This document shows positions 47,126-55,602 of a stretch of 64,000 nt of DNA, one piece after another. Position numbers and translations under genes: made by a program. Source of the DNA: Synechococcus sp. M16.1 (GTDB taxonomy: Bacteria > Cyanobacteriota > Cyanobacteriia > PCC-6307 > Cyanobiaceae); assembly GCF_014279895.1 (NCBI RefSeq), contig NZ_CP047954.1, positions 1 through 64,000 of the forward strand, in the 5' to 3' direction. Under the pieces are notes generated by a model. It made no database searches. It saw only the letters and a list, made by a program, of their open reading frames with translations, and was not told the DNA's origin. Each line of letters begins with the position of its first letter. The stretch's first letter is position 1.

Positions 47126-47138
47126 GAGCATGATGCTC
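47126..47138. promoter_or_regulatory. Perfect 13-bp palindrome upstream of sqdB
   Basis: GAGCATGATGCTC (6-bp arms around one G) lies 20 bases before the sqdB start codon. It could be an operator or a small leader hairpin. I see no PhoB-type box (CTTAACCT repeats) in this gap. A palindrome this short can occur by chance. Confidence 0.3.
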
Positions 47139-47180
47139 AGTCCTGGCAAGCTACTACAGGGATTTTCAGTGTGAACCGTC

Positions 47181-47354
47181 TCAGCTGATGGCAACGGTCA
47201 CCGCCACCATCGCGGCAACGATCAATCCACCGCTCACCAACATCATCATTGAGCTGCGGTTGCGGCTCTGGCTGGTGGCGACGTCCATCACCTCCATGCG
47301 TGGCTCCTTGGCAAAGGCGTTGAGACGACCGCCGTCTTCCGTGGTGACCGACAT
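47181..47354 (-). CDS. psb34: Psb34-type (ssl1498-family) light-harvesting-like protein
   Basis: An ATG at 47354 encodes 57 residues: MSVTTEDGGRLNAFAKEPRM, a short linker EVMDVATSQS, and one membrane helix (MMMLVSGGLIVAAMVAVTVA). The EDGGRLNAFAKEPRM block is the hallmark of the ssl1498 family, recently named Psb34, a single-helix protein bound to a photosystem II assembly intermediate (CP47 side). It is too short for usual ORF lists. It lies upstream of sqdB on the same strand, and an unusual repeat array lies between it and the preceding thiG gene. The symbol comes from motif memory rather than alignment. Confidence 0.85.
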   Translation of the reverse strand: MSVTTEDGGRLNAFAKEPRMEVMDVATSQSRNRSSMMMLVSGGLIVAAMVAVTVAIS

Positions 47355-47409
47355 GGGTCCAATGCGACTGGTCGGACCTTATGAGTCCAAATGCTCATTG
47401 CCTTCCTTT

Positions 47410-47445
47410 GTGAAGCAGGCTTCACCTCACTTCACGTCTCTTCAC
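47410..47445. repeat. Four 10-bp-phased CTTCAC/GTGAAG hexamers
   Basis: CTTCAC occurs at 47420-47425, 47430-47435 and 47440-47445, and its reverse complement GTGAAG at 47410-47415. All four are spaced exactly 10 bases apart. The first two form a 16-bp inverted repeat (GTGAAGCAGGCTTCAC, 7-bp arms). The array fills part of the 92-base gap between the psb34-like start (47354, minus strand) and the thiG stop (47447), so it sits about 55-90 bases upstream of the psb34-like start codon. One-turn phasing suggests a cluster of protein-binding sites. No T run follows on either strand, which argues against a terminator. Confidence 0.65.
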
Positions 47446-47446
47446 T

Positions 47447-48265
47447 TCATTGGGGTGACTGCACCAGGCCCGTGGTCGGTGAACTGGCAGAGGCCTGATC
47501 CCTCCGCGGCAAGCGCCCGGAGAGGTGGGCGGTCCGCCCGGCCATCACCGCCTGGCCCATGGCCTCGGCCATGGCGGCGGGGTCGCCCGCCAGGGCGATG
47601 GCGCTGTTGACCAGCACGGCATCGGCGCCCATTTCGAGGGCCTGTGCCGCCTCGCTTGGAACACCGATGCCGGCATCCACCACCACCGGAACCCCGGCGT
47701 TTTCGATGATCAAACCGATGTTGGCGGCATTGTTGAGTCCTTGACCCGAGCCGATCGGAGAGCCCAGAGGCATCACCGTGGCGCATCCGACCTCCTCCAG
47801 CCGTTTGGCCAGCAGGGGATCGGCATTGATGTAAGGCAGAACTGTGAACCCTTCCTTCACCAGTTGTTCTGCGGCGTTCAGGGTGCCGATCGGATCGGGC
47901 AGAAGATGCCGGGAGTCAGGAATCACCTCCAGCTTCACGAAGGTGTTGTCCTCCTGTCCCGCCAGCTTGGCCAGCTCCCGTCCAAGCCGTGCCACGCGCA
48001 CTGCTTCTTCGGCATCGGTGCAGCCCGCAGTGTTGGGCAGCATCCAGATCCGCTGCCAATCAATGGCTTCCATCAGGCCCTCATGGCCTGCGGCCACGGT
48101 CTGTACCCGGCGCACGGCCACCGTGACCATGTCGCAGCCGGATCGTTCGATGCTCTGCTGCATCGCCGTCATGGATGGATATTTGCCGGTGCCCGTGAAC
48201 AGACGGCTGTTGAACTGACGCCCGCCAATGGTCAGGGGGTCGGAGTTGGGGGAGGGCGAATCCAT
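47447..48265 (-). CDS. thiG: Thiazole synthase
   Basis: ThiG builds the thiazole ring of thiamine with sulfur from ThiS. The TIM-barrel protein (about 272 residues) has [19 protein letters not shown] near the N-terminus, ITWxx-like VAVRRVQTV and [20 protein letters not shown]. It ends with [16 protein letters not shown] and [20 protein letters not shown]. The ATG at 48265 is preferred over an upstream start at 48280. A tail of about 20 residues follows the catalytic core ([13 protein letters not shown]). It diverges from the gene at 48317. Confidence 0.94.
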   Translation of the reverse strand: MDSPSPNSDPLTIGGRQFNSRLFTGTGKYPSMTAMQQSIERSGCDMVTVAVRRVQTVAAGHEGLMEAIDWQRIWMLPNTAGCTDAEEAVRVARLGRELAKLAGQEDNTFVKLEVIPDSRHLLPDPIGTLNAAEQLVKEGFTVLPYINADPLLAKRLEEVGCATVMPLGSPIGSGQGLNNAANIGLIIENAGVPVVVDAGIGVPSEAAQALEMGADAVLVNSAIALAGDPAAMAEAMGQAVMAGRTAHLSGRLPRRDQASASSPTTGLVQSPQ

Positions 48266-48316
48266 GACGCGTCTGAGCAAAAGGGCCTACCGTTCCTCCA
48301 TCATCCATCGTCTTCC

Positions 48317-48862
48317 ATGCCGTTCCTGCTTGCCATGGATCTCCCGGCTGGCAGCCAGGTGCCGTTCCAGACCAATCCCCAGTTGCCTCTGGATCCGATT
48401 CAGTTGGCGGTTCCACTGGAGCTCAAGGAACTCGATGTGGAGAGTTTCGATCCAGTCGCGCGCGCTGCAGAGCTGGCGGAATCCCTGCCCCGTCAATGGT
48501 GTGGCACATTTGAGCCCTTCGATGGCAATCCCACCGTCGATGTCACGTTGGACATCACCCAGATGACGGCGATGGGCCAGATGGTGGATCTTCGGGGAAC
48601 GATGACCCTTGGTTCCGTCACCACACCGGTTCAAGGCAATCTCCATGCCAAGTCAGATCAGCTGGATCTCATCCCTTTGGCGGAATCTCTGATTGCGGGA
48701 GTTGAACCTGGCGGCGTCTTCCTCGGCTTGCAAATGTTCAGTCCCACCAGCTGGCAGGCGCCTCGATTGATCAACGTGGCCGACCCCAGCACAGGAGTGG
48801 GTGGACGCTTGGCGATAGTCGCAAGCTGCCAGGAAGAACCACCGGTTCAGCCGCTTTGGTGA
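48317..48862 (+). CDS. Conserved-looking cyanobacterial protein, unknown function
   Basis: The ATG at 48317 gives 181 residues. After a short lead (MPFLLAMDLPAGSQVPFQTN) the body has ARAAELAESLPRQWCGTFEP, DVTLDITQMTAMGQMVDLRG and LGLQMFSPTSWQAPRLINVA. It looks mostly beta-stranded and soluble; the hydrophobic start is too short for a sure signal peptide. The frame is open upstream to 47525, but that long stretch is antisense to thiG and is not coding. It lies alone between divergent thiG and the convergent ycf37. I do not recognise a family. Confidence 0.7.
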   Translation: MPFLLAMDLPAGSQVPFQTNPQLPLDPIQLAVPLELKELDVESFDPVARAAELAESLPRQWCGTFEPFDGNPTVDVTLDITQMTAMGQMVDLRGTMTLGSVTTPVQGNLHAKSDQLDLIPLAESLIAGVEPGGVFLGLQMFSPTSWQAPRLINVADPSTGVGGRLAIVASCQEEPPVQPLW

Positions 48863-48900
48863 CCACAATTTTTTGAAGTGGCTAATTCATCTGAAAGAAC

Positions 48901-49419
48901 TCAGCCGTTTCGACGTTTGAGTTTTTTCAGTCCTTTCTTTGCGGTGGTGTTGTCGGGTTCCAGTTGAAGTGTCTGTTCGTAGAGGGAAATCGCTTCAGCG
49001 TCCTTCTGCAGCTTCTCCTGAGCAAAAGCCAGGTTGTTGAGGGCGACGGGGTAGTCCGCTTTCGCCTTCAGAGCAAGTCTGTAGTGCTTGGTGGCACCGG
49101 AGTAATCCTTTTGTGCTGCCAAAGCAAAGCCGAGCGCGTTTTCGATCAGCGCACGGGCTTCATCCGGCTCACCACTCAGGCGTTTCAGTGCCTGCTTCAA
49201 GGTGGCAGCCGCCTGCGGGTACAACCGCTTGCGCAACTGAACGGATCCGAGTTCGTAGAGGTCTGACGCCTGTCGTGACGAGGCCGTTTCGGATTTCTCG
49301 AGCTCGATCAGGCGTGCTTCATCGCGACGCACACGAAAAAATTGTCGGCCCACCACTACCGCAACGATGGCAAGCAGGCCGACCAGGCCCAGCAGGTAGG
49401 TCTGGGGCAGCAGGTTCAC
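48901..49419 (-). CDS. ycf37: Ycf37-type TPR membrane protein (photosystem I assembly)
   Basis: This 172-residue protein has one N-terminal membrane anchor (LLGLVGLLAIVAVVVGRQFF) and three TPR units (SDLYELGSVQLRKRLYPQAA, ENALGFALAAQKDYSGATKH, VALNNLAFAQEKLQKDAEAI). The size and layout match cyanobacterial Ycf37 (Slr0171 in Synechocystis), which supports photosystem I trimer stability and assembly. The start is a GTG. It lies 11 bases after rplT, in the same direction. Other single-anchor TPR proteins exist, so the name is probable, not proven. Confidence 0.75.
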   Translation of the reverse strand: MNLLPQTYLLGLVGLLAIVAVVVGRQFFRVRRDEARLIELEKSETASSRQASDLYELGSVQLRKRLYPQAAATLKQALKRLSGEPDEARALIENALGFALAAQKDYSGATKHYRLALKAKADYPVALNNLAFAQEKLQKDAEAISLYEQTLQLEPDNTTAKKGLKKLKRRNG

Positions 49420-49430
49420 GGTTGGGAAAT

Positions 49431-49778
49431 TCAGCTCTTGGCTGCAGCCACGACGTTGGTGAAGCTGCCGGGGTCAACAACTGCCAGCTGAGCCAGCATC
49501 TTGCGGTTCAGGCGCACATCGGCCTTCTTGAGACCACCCATCAGACGGCTGTAGCTCACACCATTGAGGCGGGCAGCGGCGTTGATGCGGGCAATCCAGA
49601 GGCGACGGAAATCGCGCTTGCGACGACGACGATCCCGGTAGGCATTGCAGAGGGCTTTCATCACCCGCTGGTTTGCTGTACGGAACAGGGTTCCGTTGCC
49701 ACCACGGAAGCCACGGGCCAGCCGCAGGATCTTGTTGCGGCGTTTACGGGCGACGTTGCCTCTCTTGACGCGGGCCAT
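49431..49778 (-). CDS. rplT: 50S ribosomal protein L20
   Basis: The 115-residue basic protein starts [20 protein letters not shown] and has the standard [20 protein letters not shown] (GGNG is atypical; many L20 have SRAKNLYR-like here) and [21 protein letters not shown]20 is an early-assembly protein of the 50S subunit. It follows rpmI (L35) by 56 bases. infC, which often precedes this pair in other bacteria, is not here. No autoregulatory pseudoknot was identified. Confidence 0.97.
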   Translation of the reverse strand: MARVKRGNVARKRRNKILRLARGFRGGNGTLFRTANQRVMKALCNAYRDRRRRKRDFRRLWIARINAAARLNGVSYSRLMGGLKKADVRLNRKMLAQLAVVDPGSFTNVVAAAKS

Positions 49779-49834
49779 GAGGTTGGAAGGGTTGGATCAG
49801 GTCTTGTTGAACGGTCTCGTCTGAGCAGCTGTGC

Positions 49835-50032
49835 TCAGGCGTAGGGCATCATCAGGGTCACGCGCTCTTCATCGGTGCGGTCCACCACGGCCTTGGTGGC
49901 CAGATGACGCTTCTGCTTGGGCGTTTTGTGGTCCAGCAGGTGGTTCCGGAAAGCGCGTCGACGCAGAAATTTGCCAGTGCCGGTCGCTTTGAACCGCTTC
50001 GCGGCAGCTTTGCGGGTCTTCAGCTTGGGCAT
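49835..50032 (-). CDS. rpmI: 50S ribosomal protein L35
   Basis: The ATG at 50032 gives the 65-residue protein [20 protein letters not shown], then [20 protein letters not shown], which is L35. The frame is open upstream to 50374, but that is antisense to the SpoIID-type gene. It is the first gene of the L35-L20 pair and diverges from the SpoIID gene, with 57 bases between starts. Confidence 0.96.
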   Translation of the reverse strand: MPKLKTRKAAAKRFKATGTGKFLRRRAFRNHLLDHKTPKQKRHLATKAVVDRTDEERVTLMMPYA

Positions 50033-50089
50033 TGGTCTGCTCGTTCGGACACAAACGACAACAATACGTCCCGACGTGCCCCCCCCTGA

Positions 50090-51649
50090 ATGATTCGGTT
50101 CCTGACGCTCACATTGCTGCTTTGCGTGGGCCTGGGCTGCCGCGCCCGTGAGCAGGGTGATGGCCTGCAATCCGCCGTGTCTGAGCCCCCGGTGGTGGAA
50201 CCGGTTCAGCGGGCGACGCACCGTTCCGTCGCTGACCCACCGCGGGTTGAAGGTCATGAACCGGTGCTTTGGGTGGCCTTGGCGGATCATCTCGGTGCTG
50301 CGGAAACAGCAGCTCCTTTGAATCTGCGTGCCTTTGCTGGCTCGCTCAGCCTTCGCGATGCCACCGGGGAGCAAGGCATTGATTCAGGGTTCGTGATCAG
50401 CTGGCGCAGTGTTGCCAAGGCCCGTCCGCTCAAGTTGGCCCGCCGGATTGCAGGTCCCTACGCCAGCTTTGAGTCGGCGGACCGTGTCGCCTCCCGTTGG
50501 CGTGCTTTGGGGGTTGCGGCCGAGGTCGCCCATCCCAAGGAGTGGGAGGTGTGGGCGCCGGAGGGTTCGCCTGTTCCCGACGGTCTGGCCGTGCGCGATT
50601 GGCAAGGCACCGTCACCAGCACCGTCGAACCGGTGTTGCAGACGTCGGCGAGGGGACGCCCCCTGCATGGACCTGTCTTGATTGAGGCCTCGGATGGGTT
50701 GCTCTGGGCTGGTGGACGTTTTGAGGGGCCCTTCCGCTTGCAACGGGATGCCTACGGCAGCTGGACGCTGGTGGAGCAGGTGCCGGTGGAGCGCTACCTC
50801 GAGGGGGTGGTGCCCCACGAGATCGGTGCGGGTTCACCGATGGCGGCGTTGCAGGCCCAGACCGTTCTGGCGCGCACCTGGGCTCTGGCTAACAGCCATC
50901 GCTTCAGCATTGATGGCTATCACCTCTGCAGCGACACCCAGTGTCAGGTCTACAGCGATCCCCGCCATGCGGGATCTGCTGTGCGCGAGGCGATTGCATC
51001 CACCCAGGGCAAGTTGCTCAGCCTGAACAACCGGCCAATCAGCGCGGTGTATCACGCCACCAATGGCGGGGTGATGGCTGCCGGGCCGGAAGCCTGGGCC
51101 ATGCAGCCCACCACCTATCTGCGTGCGAAGCCGGATGGGGATGAGCGCTGGCGCAACCGTCATCCCTTGCCCCTGCAGCAGCGCAAGGCGGTGGAAGCGT
51201 TGCTGGCGGATCGCAGCGGGGCCTTTGGCCAGCGCCACCCCCGCTTCCGCTGGACTCGAATCCTTTCGGGTCCGACCTTGCGTCAGGCCCTCGGAGCCGC
51301 CGCAGACCCGCTGGTTTCGCCTTTGCAATTGAAGGTGCTGGAGCGGGGTGCCAGCGGCCGGGTGCTGGCCTTGCAGATCTCAGGCAGCAGCGACGCCGCT
51401 CCGGTCATCCTCAGGTTGGATGCCATTCGTCGCACCCTTCGCACCCTGCCCAGCACTTTGTTCGTCTTGGAGCCTCAGGGGGCCGAACGGTGGTTGGTGG
51501 TGGGCGGTGGCTTCGGCCATGGGGCCGGTTTGTCGCAGGCTGGAGCCATTGATCTGGCCTGGCGAGGCTGGCCTGTGGAGCGGATCCTGAGCCATTACTA
51601 CCCAGGGACTGTCTACGGCCCACTCTCAACACTGGTGCAGTCCCCTTAA
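50090..51649 (+). CDS. SpoIID/LytB-domain protein, exported
   Basis: This 519-residue protein has a hydrophobic signal ([20 protein letters not shown]) with a cysteine at 17 in a possible, imperfect lipobox. The SpoIID domain lies in the second half: [20 protein letters not shown] near residue 225, [42 protein letters not shown] and [20 protein letters not shown]. SpoIID is a lytic transglycosylase of denuded glycan strands in sporulating bacteria. Cyanobacterial homologues may act in cell-wall remodelling. The region before the domain is unassigned. Confidence 0.88.
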   Translation: MIRFLTLTLLLCVGLGCRAREQGDGLQSAVSEPPVVEPVQRATHRSVADPPRVEGHEPVLWVALADHLGAAETAAPLNLRAFAGSLSLRDATGEQGIDSGFVISWRSVAKARPLKLARRIAGPYASFESADRVASRWRALGVAAEVAHPKEWEVWAPEGSPVPDGLAVRDWQGTVTSTVEPVLQTSARGRPLHGPVLIEASDGLLWAGGRFEGPFRLQRDAYGSWTLVEQVPVERYLEGVVPHEIGAGSPMAALQAQTVLARTWALANSHRFSIDGYHLCSDTQCQVYSDPRHAGSAVREAIASTQGKLLSLNNRPISAVYHATNGGVMAAGPEAWAMQPTTYLRAKPDGDERWRNRHPLPLQQRKAVEALLADRSGAFGQRHPRFRWTRILSGPTLRQALGAAADPLVSPLQLKVLERGASGRVLALQISGSSDAAPVILRLDAIRRTLRTLPSTLFVLEPQGAERWLVVGGGFGHGAGLSQAGAIDLAWRGWPVERILSHYYPGTVYGPLSTLVQSP

Positions 51650-51673
51650 AGTCCTTCCCACCTGGGCAGCTGG

Positions 51674-52993
51674 ATGAGCTCGAACGCCACATCGGGTGAT
51701 CACCGTCGGGTGAAATCGGCAGCGTTCCTGTTCGCCTGTGGATGTGCTGGTGCCGCTCCCCACTGGCTCGACCCCGCCCGTTCACTCTGGCCCGCCATCA
51801 GCCTTGCCTTGATGCTTGGAGGCTATGGCCTCCGTTCCGTCATGCGTGGGCAGCTGACGCGTGGGTCATCGGAGTCCGTACCAGCGATCGATCCGGCCAA
51901 ACTTCCCAGCCTTGATGTGGTGGTGGCGGCCCGCGATGAAGAGGCGGTGGTGCCCCGTTTGGTGGAACGGCTCACATCTCTTCGTTATCCGTCCGGCCAA
52001 CTCACCACCTGGGTGATCGACGACGGCAGTCTTGATCGAACCTCTGAGCTGCTGGACGATCTGGCCAGCCAGCACCCTGAGCTGAACGTGATCCATCGCC
52101 AGCGCAATGCCGGTGGGGGCAAGTCGGGTGCGCTCAACACCGCTTTGGGCTGCCTCAAAGGTGAGTGGCTGCTGGTGCTTGATGCGGATGCTCAGTTGCA
52201 GGATGACTTGCTCGAGCGCCTTGTTCCCTACGCCGTGGAGGGTGGCTGGTCGGCGGTGCAGCTGCGCAAGGCCGTGATTGATGCCGATCGCAATTGGTTG
52301 ACCCGATCCCAGGCGATGGAGATGGCTCTGGATGCGGTGATCCAGTCGGGCCGACTGGCCAATGGAGGCTTGGCCGAACTGCGGGGGAACGGACAGCTGA
52401 TCAAGCGCTCCGTGCTCGAGTCCAGTGGTGGTTTCAACGAAGACACCGTCACCGATGACCTGGATCTCAGCTTCCGCCTGCTGACCCATGGGGCCTTGGT
52501 GGGATTGTTGTGGGACCCTCCGGTCCAGGAAGAGGCTGTTCCTGGTCTCCATGCCCTGTGGAAACAACGGCAGCGCTGGGCGGAAGGCGGATTGCAGCGC
52601 TTCTTTGATTACTGGCCGGTGCTGACCTCGGCCCAGCTCAGTCTTCGCCAGCGTTGGGATTTGACGGCCTTTTTTCTGCTCCAGTACGCCCTGCCGGTGG
52701 TGTCCTTCGCCGATCTGAGCACGGCTCTGATCACCCAAAGCCTGCCGGTCTACTGGCCCTTGTCTGTGGTGGCCTTCAGCGTTTCGGGTCTGGCTTACTG
52801 GCGCGGCTGTCGTGGTGGCAGCGAAGGGCCGGAGATCCCCTCAGCGAGCCTGGCCAATCTCCTTGTGGCGATCGCCTACCTCGGCCACTGGTTTGTGGTG
52901 ATTCCCTGGGTGACTCTGCGGATGTCACTGCTCCCCAAACGCTTGGTCTGGGCCAAAACCAGCCATGGTCAGGAGCATCCGGTTCAGGCCTGA
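51674..52993 (+). CDS. GT2 glycosyltransferase, probable monoglucosyldiacylglycerol synthase
   Basis: This 439-residue enzyme has an N-terminal membrane segment and a GT2 domain: DVVVAARDEEAVVPRLVERL, VIDDGSLDRT, NAGGGKSGALNTALG, LVLDADAQLQD, GLAELRGNGQLIKRS, TVTDDLDLSFRL and WKQRQRWAEGGLQRFFDYW. Three C-terminal membrane segments follow. These blocks match Sll1377 (MgdA/BgsA) of Synechocystis, which glucosylates diacylglycerol as the first step to galactolipids. With sqdB/sqdX 5 kb away, two thylakoid glycolipid head-group systems sit in one region. The assignment is by remembered motifs, not alignment. Confidence 0.82.
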   Translation: MSSNATSGDHRRVKSAAFLFACGCAGAAPHWLDPARSLWPAISLALMLGGYGLRSVMRGQLTRGSSESVPAIDPAKLPSLDVVVAARDEEAVVPRLVERLTSLRYPSGQLTTWVIDDGSLDRTSELLDDLASQHPELNVIHRQRNAGGGKSGALNTALGCLKGEWLLVLDADAQLQDDLLERLVPYAVEGGWSAVQLRKAVIDADRNWLTRSQAMEMALDAVIQSGRLANGGLAELRGNGQLIKRSVLESSGGFNEDTVTDDLDLSFRLLTHGALVGLLWDPPVQEEAVPGLHALWKQRQRWAEGGLQRFFDYWPVLTSAQLSLRQRWDLTAFFLLQYALPVVSFADLSTALITQSLPVYWPLSVVAFSVSGLAYWRGCRGGSEGPEIPSASLANLLVAIAYLGHWFVVIPWVTLRMSLLPKRLVWAKTSHGQEHPVQA

Positions 52994-53049
52994 GGTTGTT
53001 GCCTGTTGAACGGCATGACCGGGGCGAGGGTCGTTGAATCGACGTTCAC

Positions 53050-54936
53050 TCAGTTGACGTCGTCAACGTCGAGCACCTGACCGTTGAAGAAGTCCGCCAG
53101 GTTGCGGGCCTGACGATCCAGGCCTGAGGGAGGACTGGGTTGAGGGTTGGGTTCTGCTGGTGCAGCTGCCGGGTTGGCGTCCAATGGTTTGGCTTGGGTG
53201 TGCGGCAGTTCTGGCGCTGGCACCGGAGCTGACGCTGGTGTTGCTGAGGGTGCCGGCGTTGGGGCCGGTGCGGGAGTTGGGGGCTCGACCGCTGCTGGGG
53301 CTGTTGCGACCGGGGCAGTCCCGACCGGCGTGGTTGTGATGGCCGGTGCGATCGGGGGGGTGGTGGTCGGTGGAGTGATTGATGGGGGTGTGACCGGGGC
53401 TGTTGCCAGCGGAGGTGGCATGGCGCTGTTGCTGGCCTCCAGCACCAGCTGCCGCGAGCCTCCAAGCGCTTTGGCCACGGCCTGTTCCAGCAGGGATGCT
53501 CGGCTCTGCACCATCCCCATCCAGTTGCCTGCCACCTGCACAACGGCACGGTTGGCATCAAGGCGCACCAGTTGGGCCTGCTGCGACAGCAGCATCCGGG
53601 TGGAGGGCAATTCGAGGCTGCCCAGGATCTGCTGCCAGAGCTCGGGCAGGTTGGTGCTGGCTGCCGGTGCAGGGGTGGACACCGTTGGCAGTTCTGGTGA
53701 TGGCGCAGGGGCAGGTTTTGGGCTGGGGGCGGGCGCCTCGATTGCAGGGGTTGCTGCAGGGGCTGCGGTGGAAGGCGTGGGCGCAGGAGGGGCGACTGGT
53801 GTTGTCGGTGGGCTTGCTGTTGCTGCCGGTTGCGTTGTTGCTGGTTCCGCCAGCAACCCCAAAAGCAGCACTTCCAGCCAGAGGCGCGGCTGCACGCTTT
53901 GGCGCAGCTGTTGCTCGGTGCCGCGCAGTTGCGCCTGCCATTGCAGCAAGCGGGCCCTGCCGATGGTCTTGGCGAGGGCGGGCAGCTGCTCGCGGAACTG
54001 GGGCGACACACTGGTGAGTTCCAGTCGCTCCGGAGCGGCGGCCATCAGCACCAGATCGCGCAGCATTCCGGCAAGACCCTGCAGCACGGCCCCGGGATCC
54101 CGGCCCCGGTCCAGCAGGTTGCGGGTGGCCTCCAGCAGCTGCACAGGTTCGGCGCTGCTCATGGCCCCCACCAGTTCCAACAGCTCCTGTTCGGGGACTG
54201 CCCCCAGCAGATCCCACACCGCAGCGGCTTCGATCGGCGGCGGCAGCAGGCTCAGCTGATCCAGCAGGCTTTCCGCATCCCGCAGGCCTCCCTGGGACCG
54301 CTGGGCCACCACATGAATGGCCTCAGGCTTGATTTCGATCGCTTCCTGTTCGGCGATCCAGCTCAGATGATTGTTGAGGGCATCCAGAGGAATGCGCCTG
54401 AAATCAAAGCGTTGACAACGGCTCAGGATCGTCGGTAGCACCCGTTGCGGGTCAGTGGTGGCGAGCACGAACACCACCTGCGGCGGCGGCTCCTCCAGGG
54501 TTTTCAGCAGGGCGTTGAAGGCTGCGGTGGAGAGCATGTGGCACTCGTCTACCACGTACACCTTCCAGCGGGCCTGCACCGGTGCGAAGCGGGAGCGTTC
54601 GATCAGCTCTCGGATGTTGTCGACGCCGGTGTTGGAGGCCGCATCGATCTCGATCACATCGAGGGCGGTGCCGGCGGCGATTGTGGTGCAGAGCTCGCAG
54701 GTGCCGCAGGGTTCTGGGGTGGGCCCTTCGCTGTTCAGGCAATTGAGCGAGCGGGCCAGGATGCGAGCGCTGGAGGTTTTGCCGGTGCCGCGGGGGCCAC
54801 TGAACAGATAGGCCGGTGCAATCCGGTTGCTGGTGAGGGCGTGGCCCAGGGTGGCGGCGATCGCCTCCTGCCCCACCAGCTGATCAAAGCGCTGGGGCCG
54901 GTATTTGTGATGCAGCGGCTGGTAGGCCGAACTCAT
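53050..54936 (-). CDS. dnaX: DNA polymerase III gamma/tau subunit
   Basis: DnaX is the clamp-loader motor. Domains I-III fill the first 370 residues: FDQLVGQEAIAATLGHAL, the P-loop SGPRGTGKTSSARILARSL near residue 46, zinc cysteines CGTCELCTT near 77, EIDAASNTGVDNIREL near 96, and VYVVDECHMLSTAAFNALL. A low-complexity Pro/Ala/Thr linker spans about 370-420 and again 530-600. There is no intein, although DnaX and DnaE inteins occur in Synechocystis. Whether gamma and tau forms are both made was not assessed. The frame ends with ADFFNGQVLDVDDVN. Confidence 0.95.
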   Translation of the reverse strand: MSSAYQPLHHKYRPQRFDQLVGQEAIAATLGHALTSNRIAPAYLFSGPRGTGKTSSARILARSLNCLNSEGPTPEPCGTCELCTTIAAGTALDVIEIDAASNTGVDNIRELIERSRFAPVQARWKVYVVDECHMLSTAAFNALLKTLEEPPPQVVFVLATTDPQRVLPTILSRCQRFDFRRIPLDALNNHLSWIAEQEAIEIKPEAIHVVAQRSQGGLRDAESLLDQLSLLPPPIEAAAVWDLLGAVPEQELLELVGAMSSAEPVQLLEATRNLLDRGRDPGAVLQGLAGMLRDLVLMAAAPERLELTSVSPQFREQLPALAKTIGRARLLQWQAQLRGTEQQLRQSVQPRLWLEVLLLGLLAEPATTQPAATASPPTTPVAPPAPTPSTAAPAATPAIEAPAPSPKPAPAPSPELPTVSTPAPAASTNLPELWQQILGSLELPSTRMLLSQQAQLVRLDANRAVVQVAGNWMGMVQSRASLLEQAVAKALGGSRQLVLEASNSAMPPPLATAPVTPPSITPPTTTPPIAPAITTTPVGTAPVATAPAAVEPPTPAPAPTPAPSATPASAPVPAPELPHTQAKPLDANPAAAPAEPNPQPSPPSGLDRQARNLADFFNGQVLDVDDVN

Positions 54937-54959
54937 GCGCCGCGAGCGTTGAGAGGAGA

Positions 54960-55598
54960 TTACTCAGATGATTCGGAGCCTGGAAGGGCGGGGTGCTGCT
55001 GGAGCAGGGCATCAATCCGCTGTTTCAGGTCTTCGACGGCGGCCAGTTCATCGGCCAGGCTCTGGCCCGTGAGCAACAGCCGGCGATCGGTTCCCTCTCC
55101 CGCCCGTTCCAGCAGACCCTCCAACTTGTGCAGCAGCGAGAGGCGCAGGCGTTCCAGCTTCTCCACACCCCGCCTGGCCATGGCACGGCCGTCGTCATCG
55201 AGCAGGCCCCGTTGCACCAGGAGCTCCAGGCCCCGCATCAGCGCCGAAGGCATCAGCCCGCTCCAGTGACGGGCGCGCTCCAGCACGGAGTCCACCTGGC
55301 CACTGCGATGACGTCCGGTTTTGCACCAGTTGGCGAAGTGCTCGCAGTTGTTGAACAGCAGGTTGTAGTCCTGTTCCCCCAGGCGCCCCATGGCCCGGCG
55401 CAGGGTCACACCAGGCGGAGACGCCTCGACGTAGTTGATCACCCGCAACGGTTCCCCTTGGCTGAAATCCTCCAAGGGAGTGCGCAGGATTTCACGCCCT
55501 TCCAGATAGTGGGCGACGGTTCCGTCCCCGAGGTCGATGCCGTGGTGGTTGAACAGGCCGTGCTGCCGCGGCACCTCCAGGTGGTCAGCGGCAGCCAA
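54960..55598 (-). CDS. LRAT/NC-domain protein
   Basis: A TTG at 55598, five bases after the clpX stop, gives 212 residues; the frame is open to 55652 but would overlap clpX. The first 100 residues match the LRAT-type NC domain (NlpC/P60-like, circularly permuted): HGLFNHHGIDLGDGTVAHYL with His19 and His30, and LLFNNCEHFANWCKTG with the cysteine nucleophile at 85. Family members are acyltransferases, thiol hydrolases or lipases acting on lipids; the bacterial role is unknown. The C-terminal half is a leucine-rich coiled coil. It lies between clpX and dnaX. Confidence 0.75.
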   Translation of the reverse strand: MAAADHLEVPRQHGLFNHHGIDLGDGTVAHYLEGREILRTPLEDFSQGEPLRVINYVEASPPGVTLRRAMGRLGEQDYNLLFNNCEHFANWCKTGRHRSGQVDSVLERARHWSGLMPSALMRGLELLVQRGLLDDDGRAMARRGVEKLERLRLSLLHKLEGLLERAGEGTDRRLLLTGQSLADELAAVEDLKQRIDALLQQHPALPGSESSE

Positions 55599-55602
55599 GA
55601 CT

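Noticed and set aside
47107-47180. PhoB box regulating sqdB
   Set aside because: No CTTAACCT-like direct repeats are present; only a short palindrome is seen.
47525-48316. Upstream part of the frame that ends at 48862
   Set aside because: It is antisense to thiG. The real gene probably starts at the ATG at 48317.
53050-54936. Intein in dnaX
   Set aside because: The conserved ATPase blocks run on without an intervening Hint or homing-endonuclease domain.
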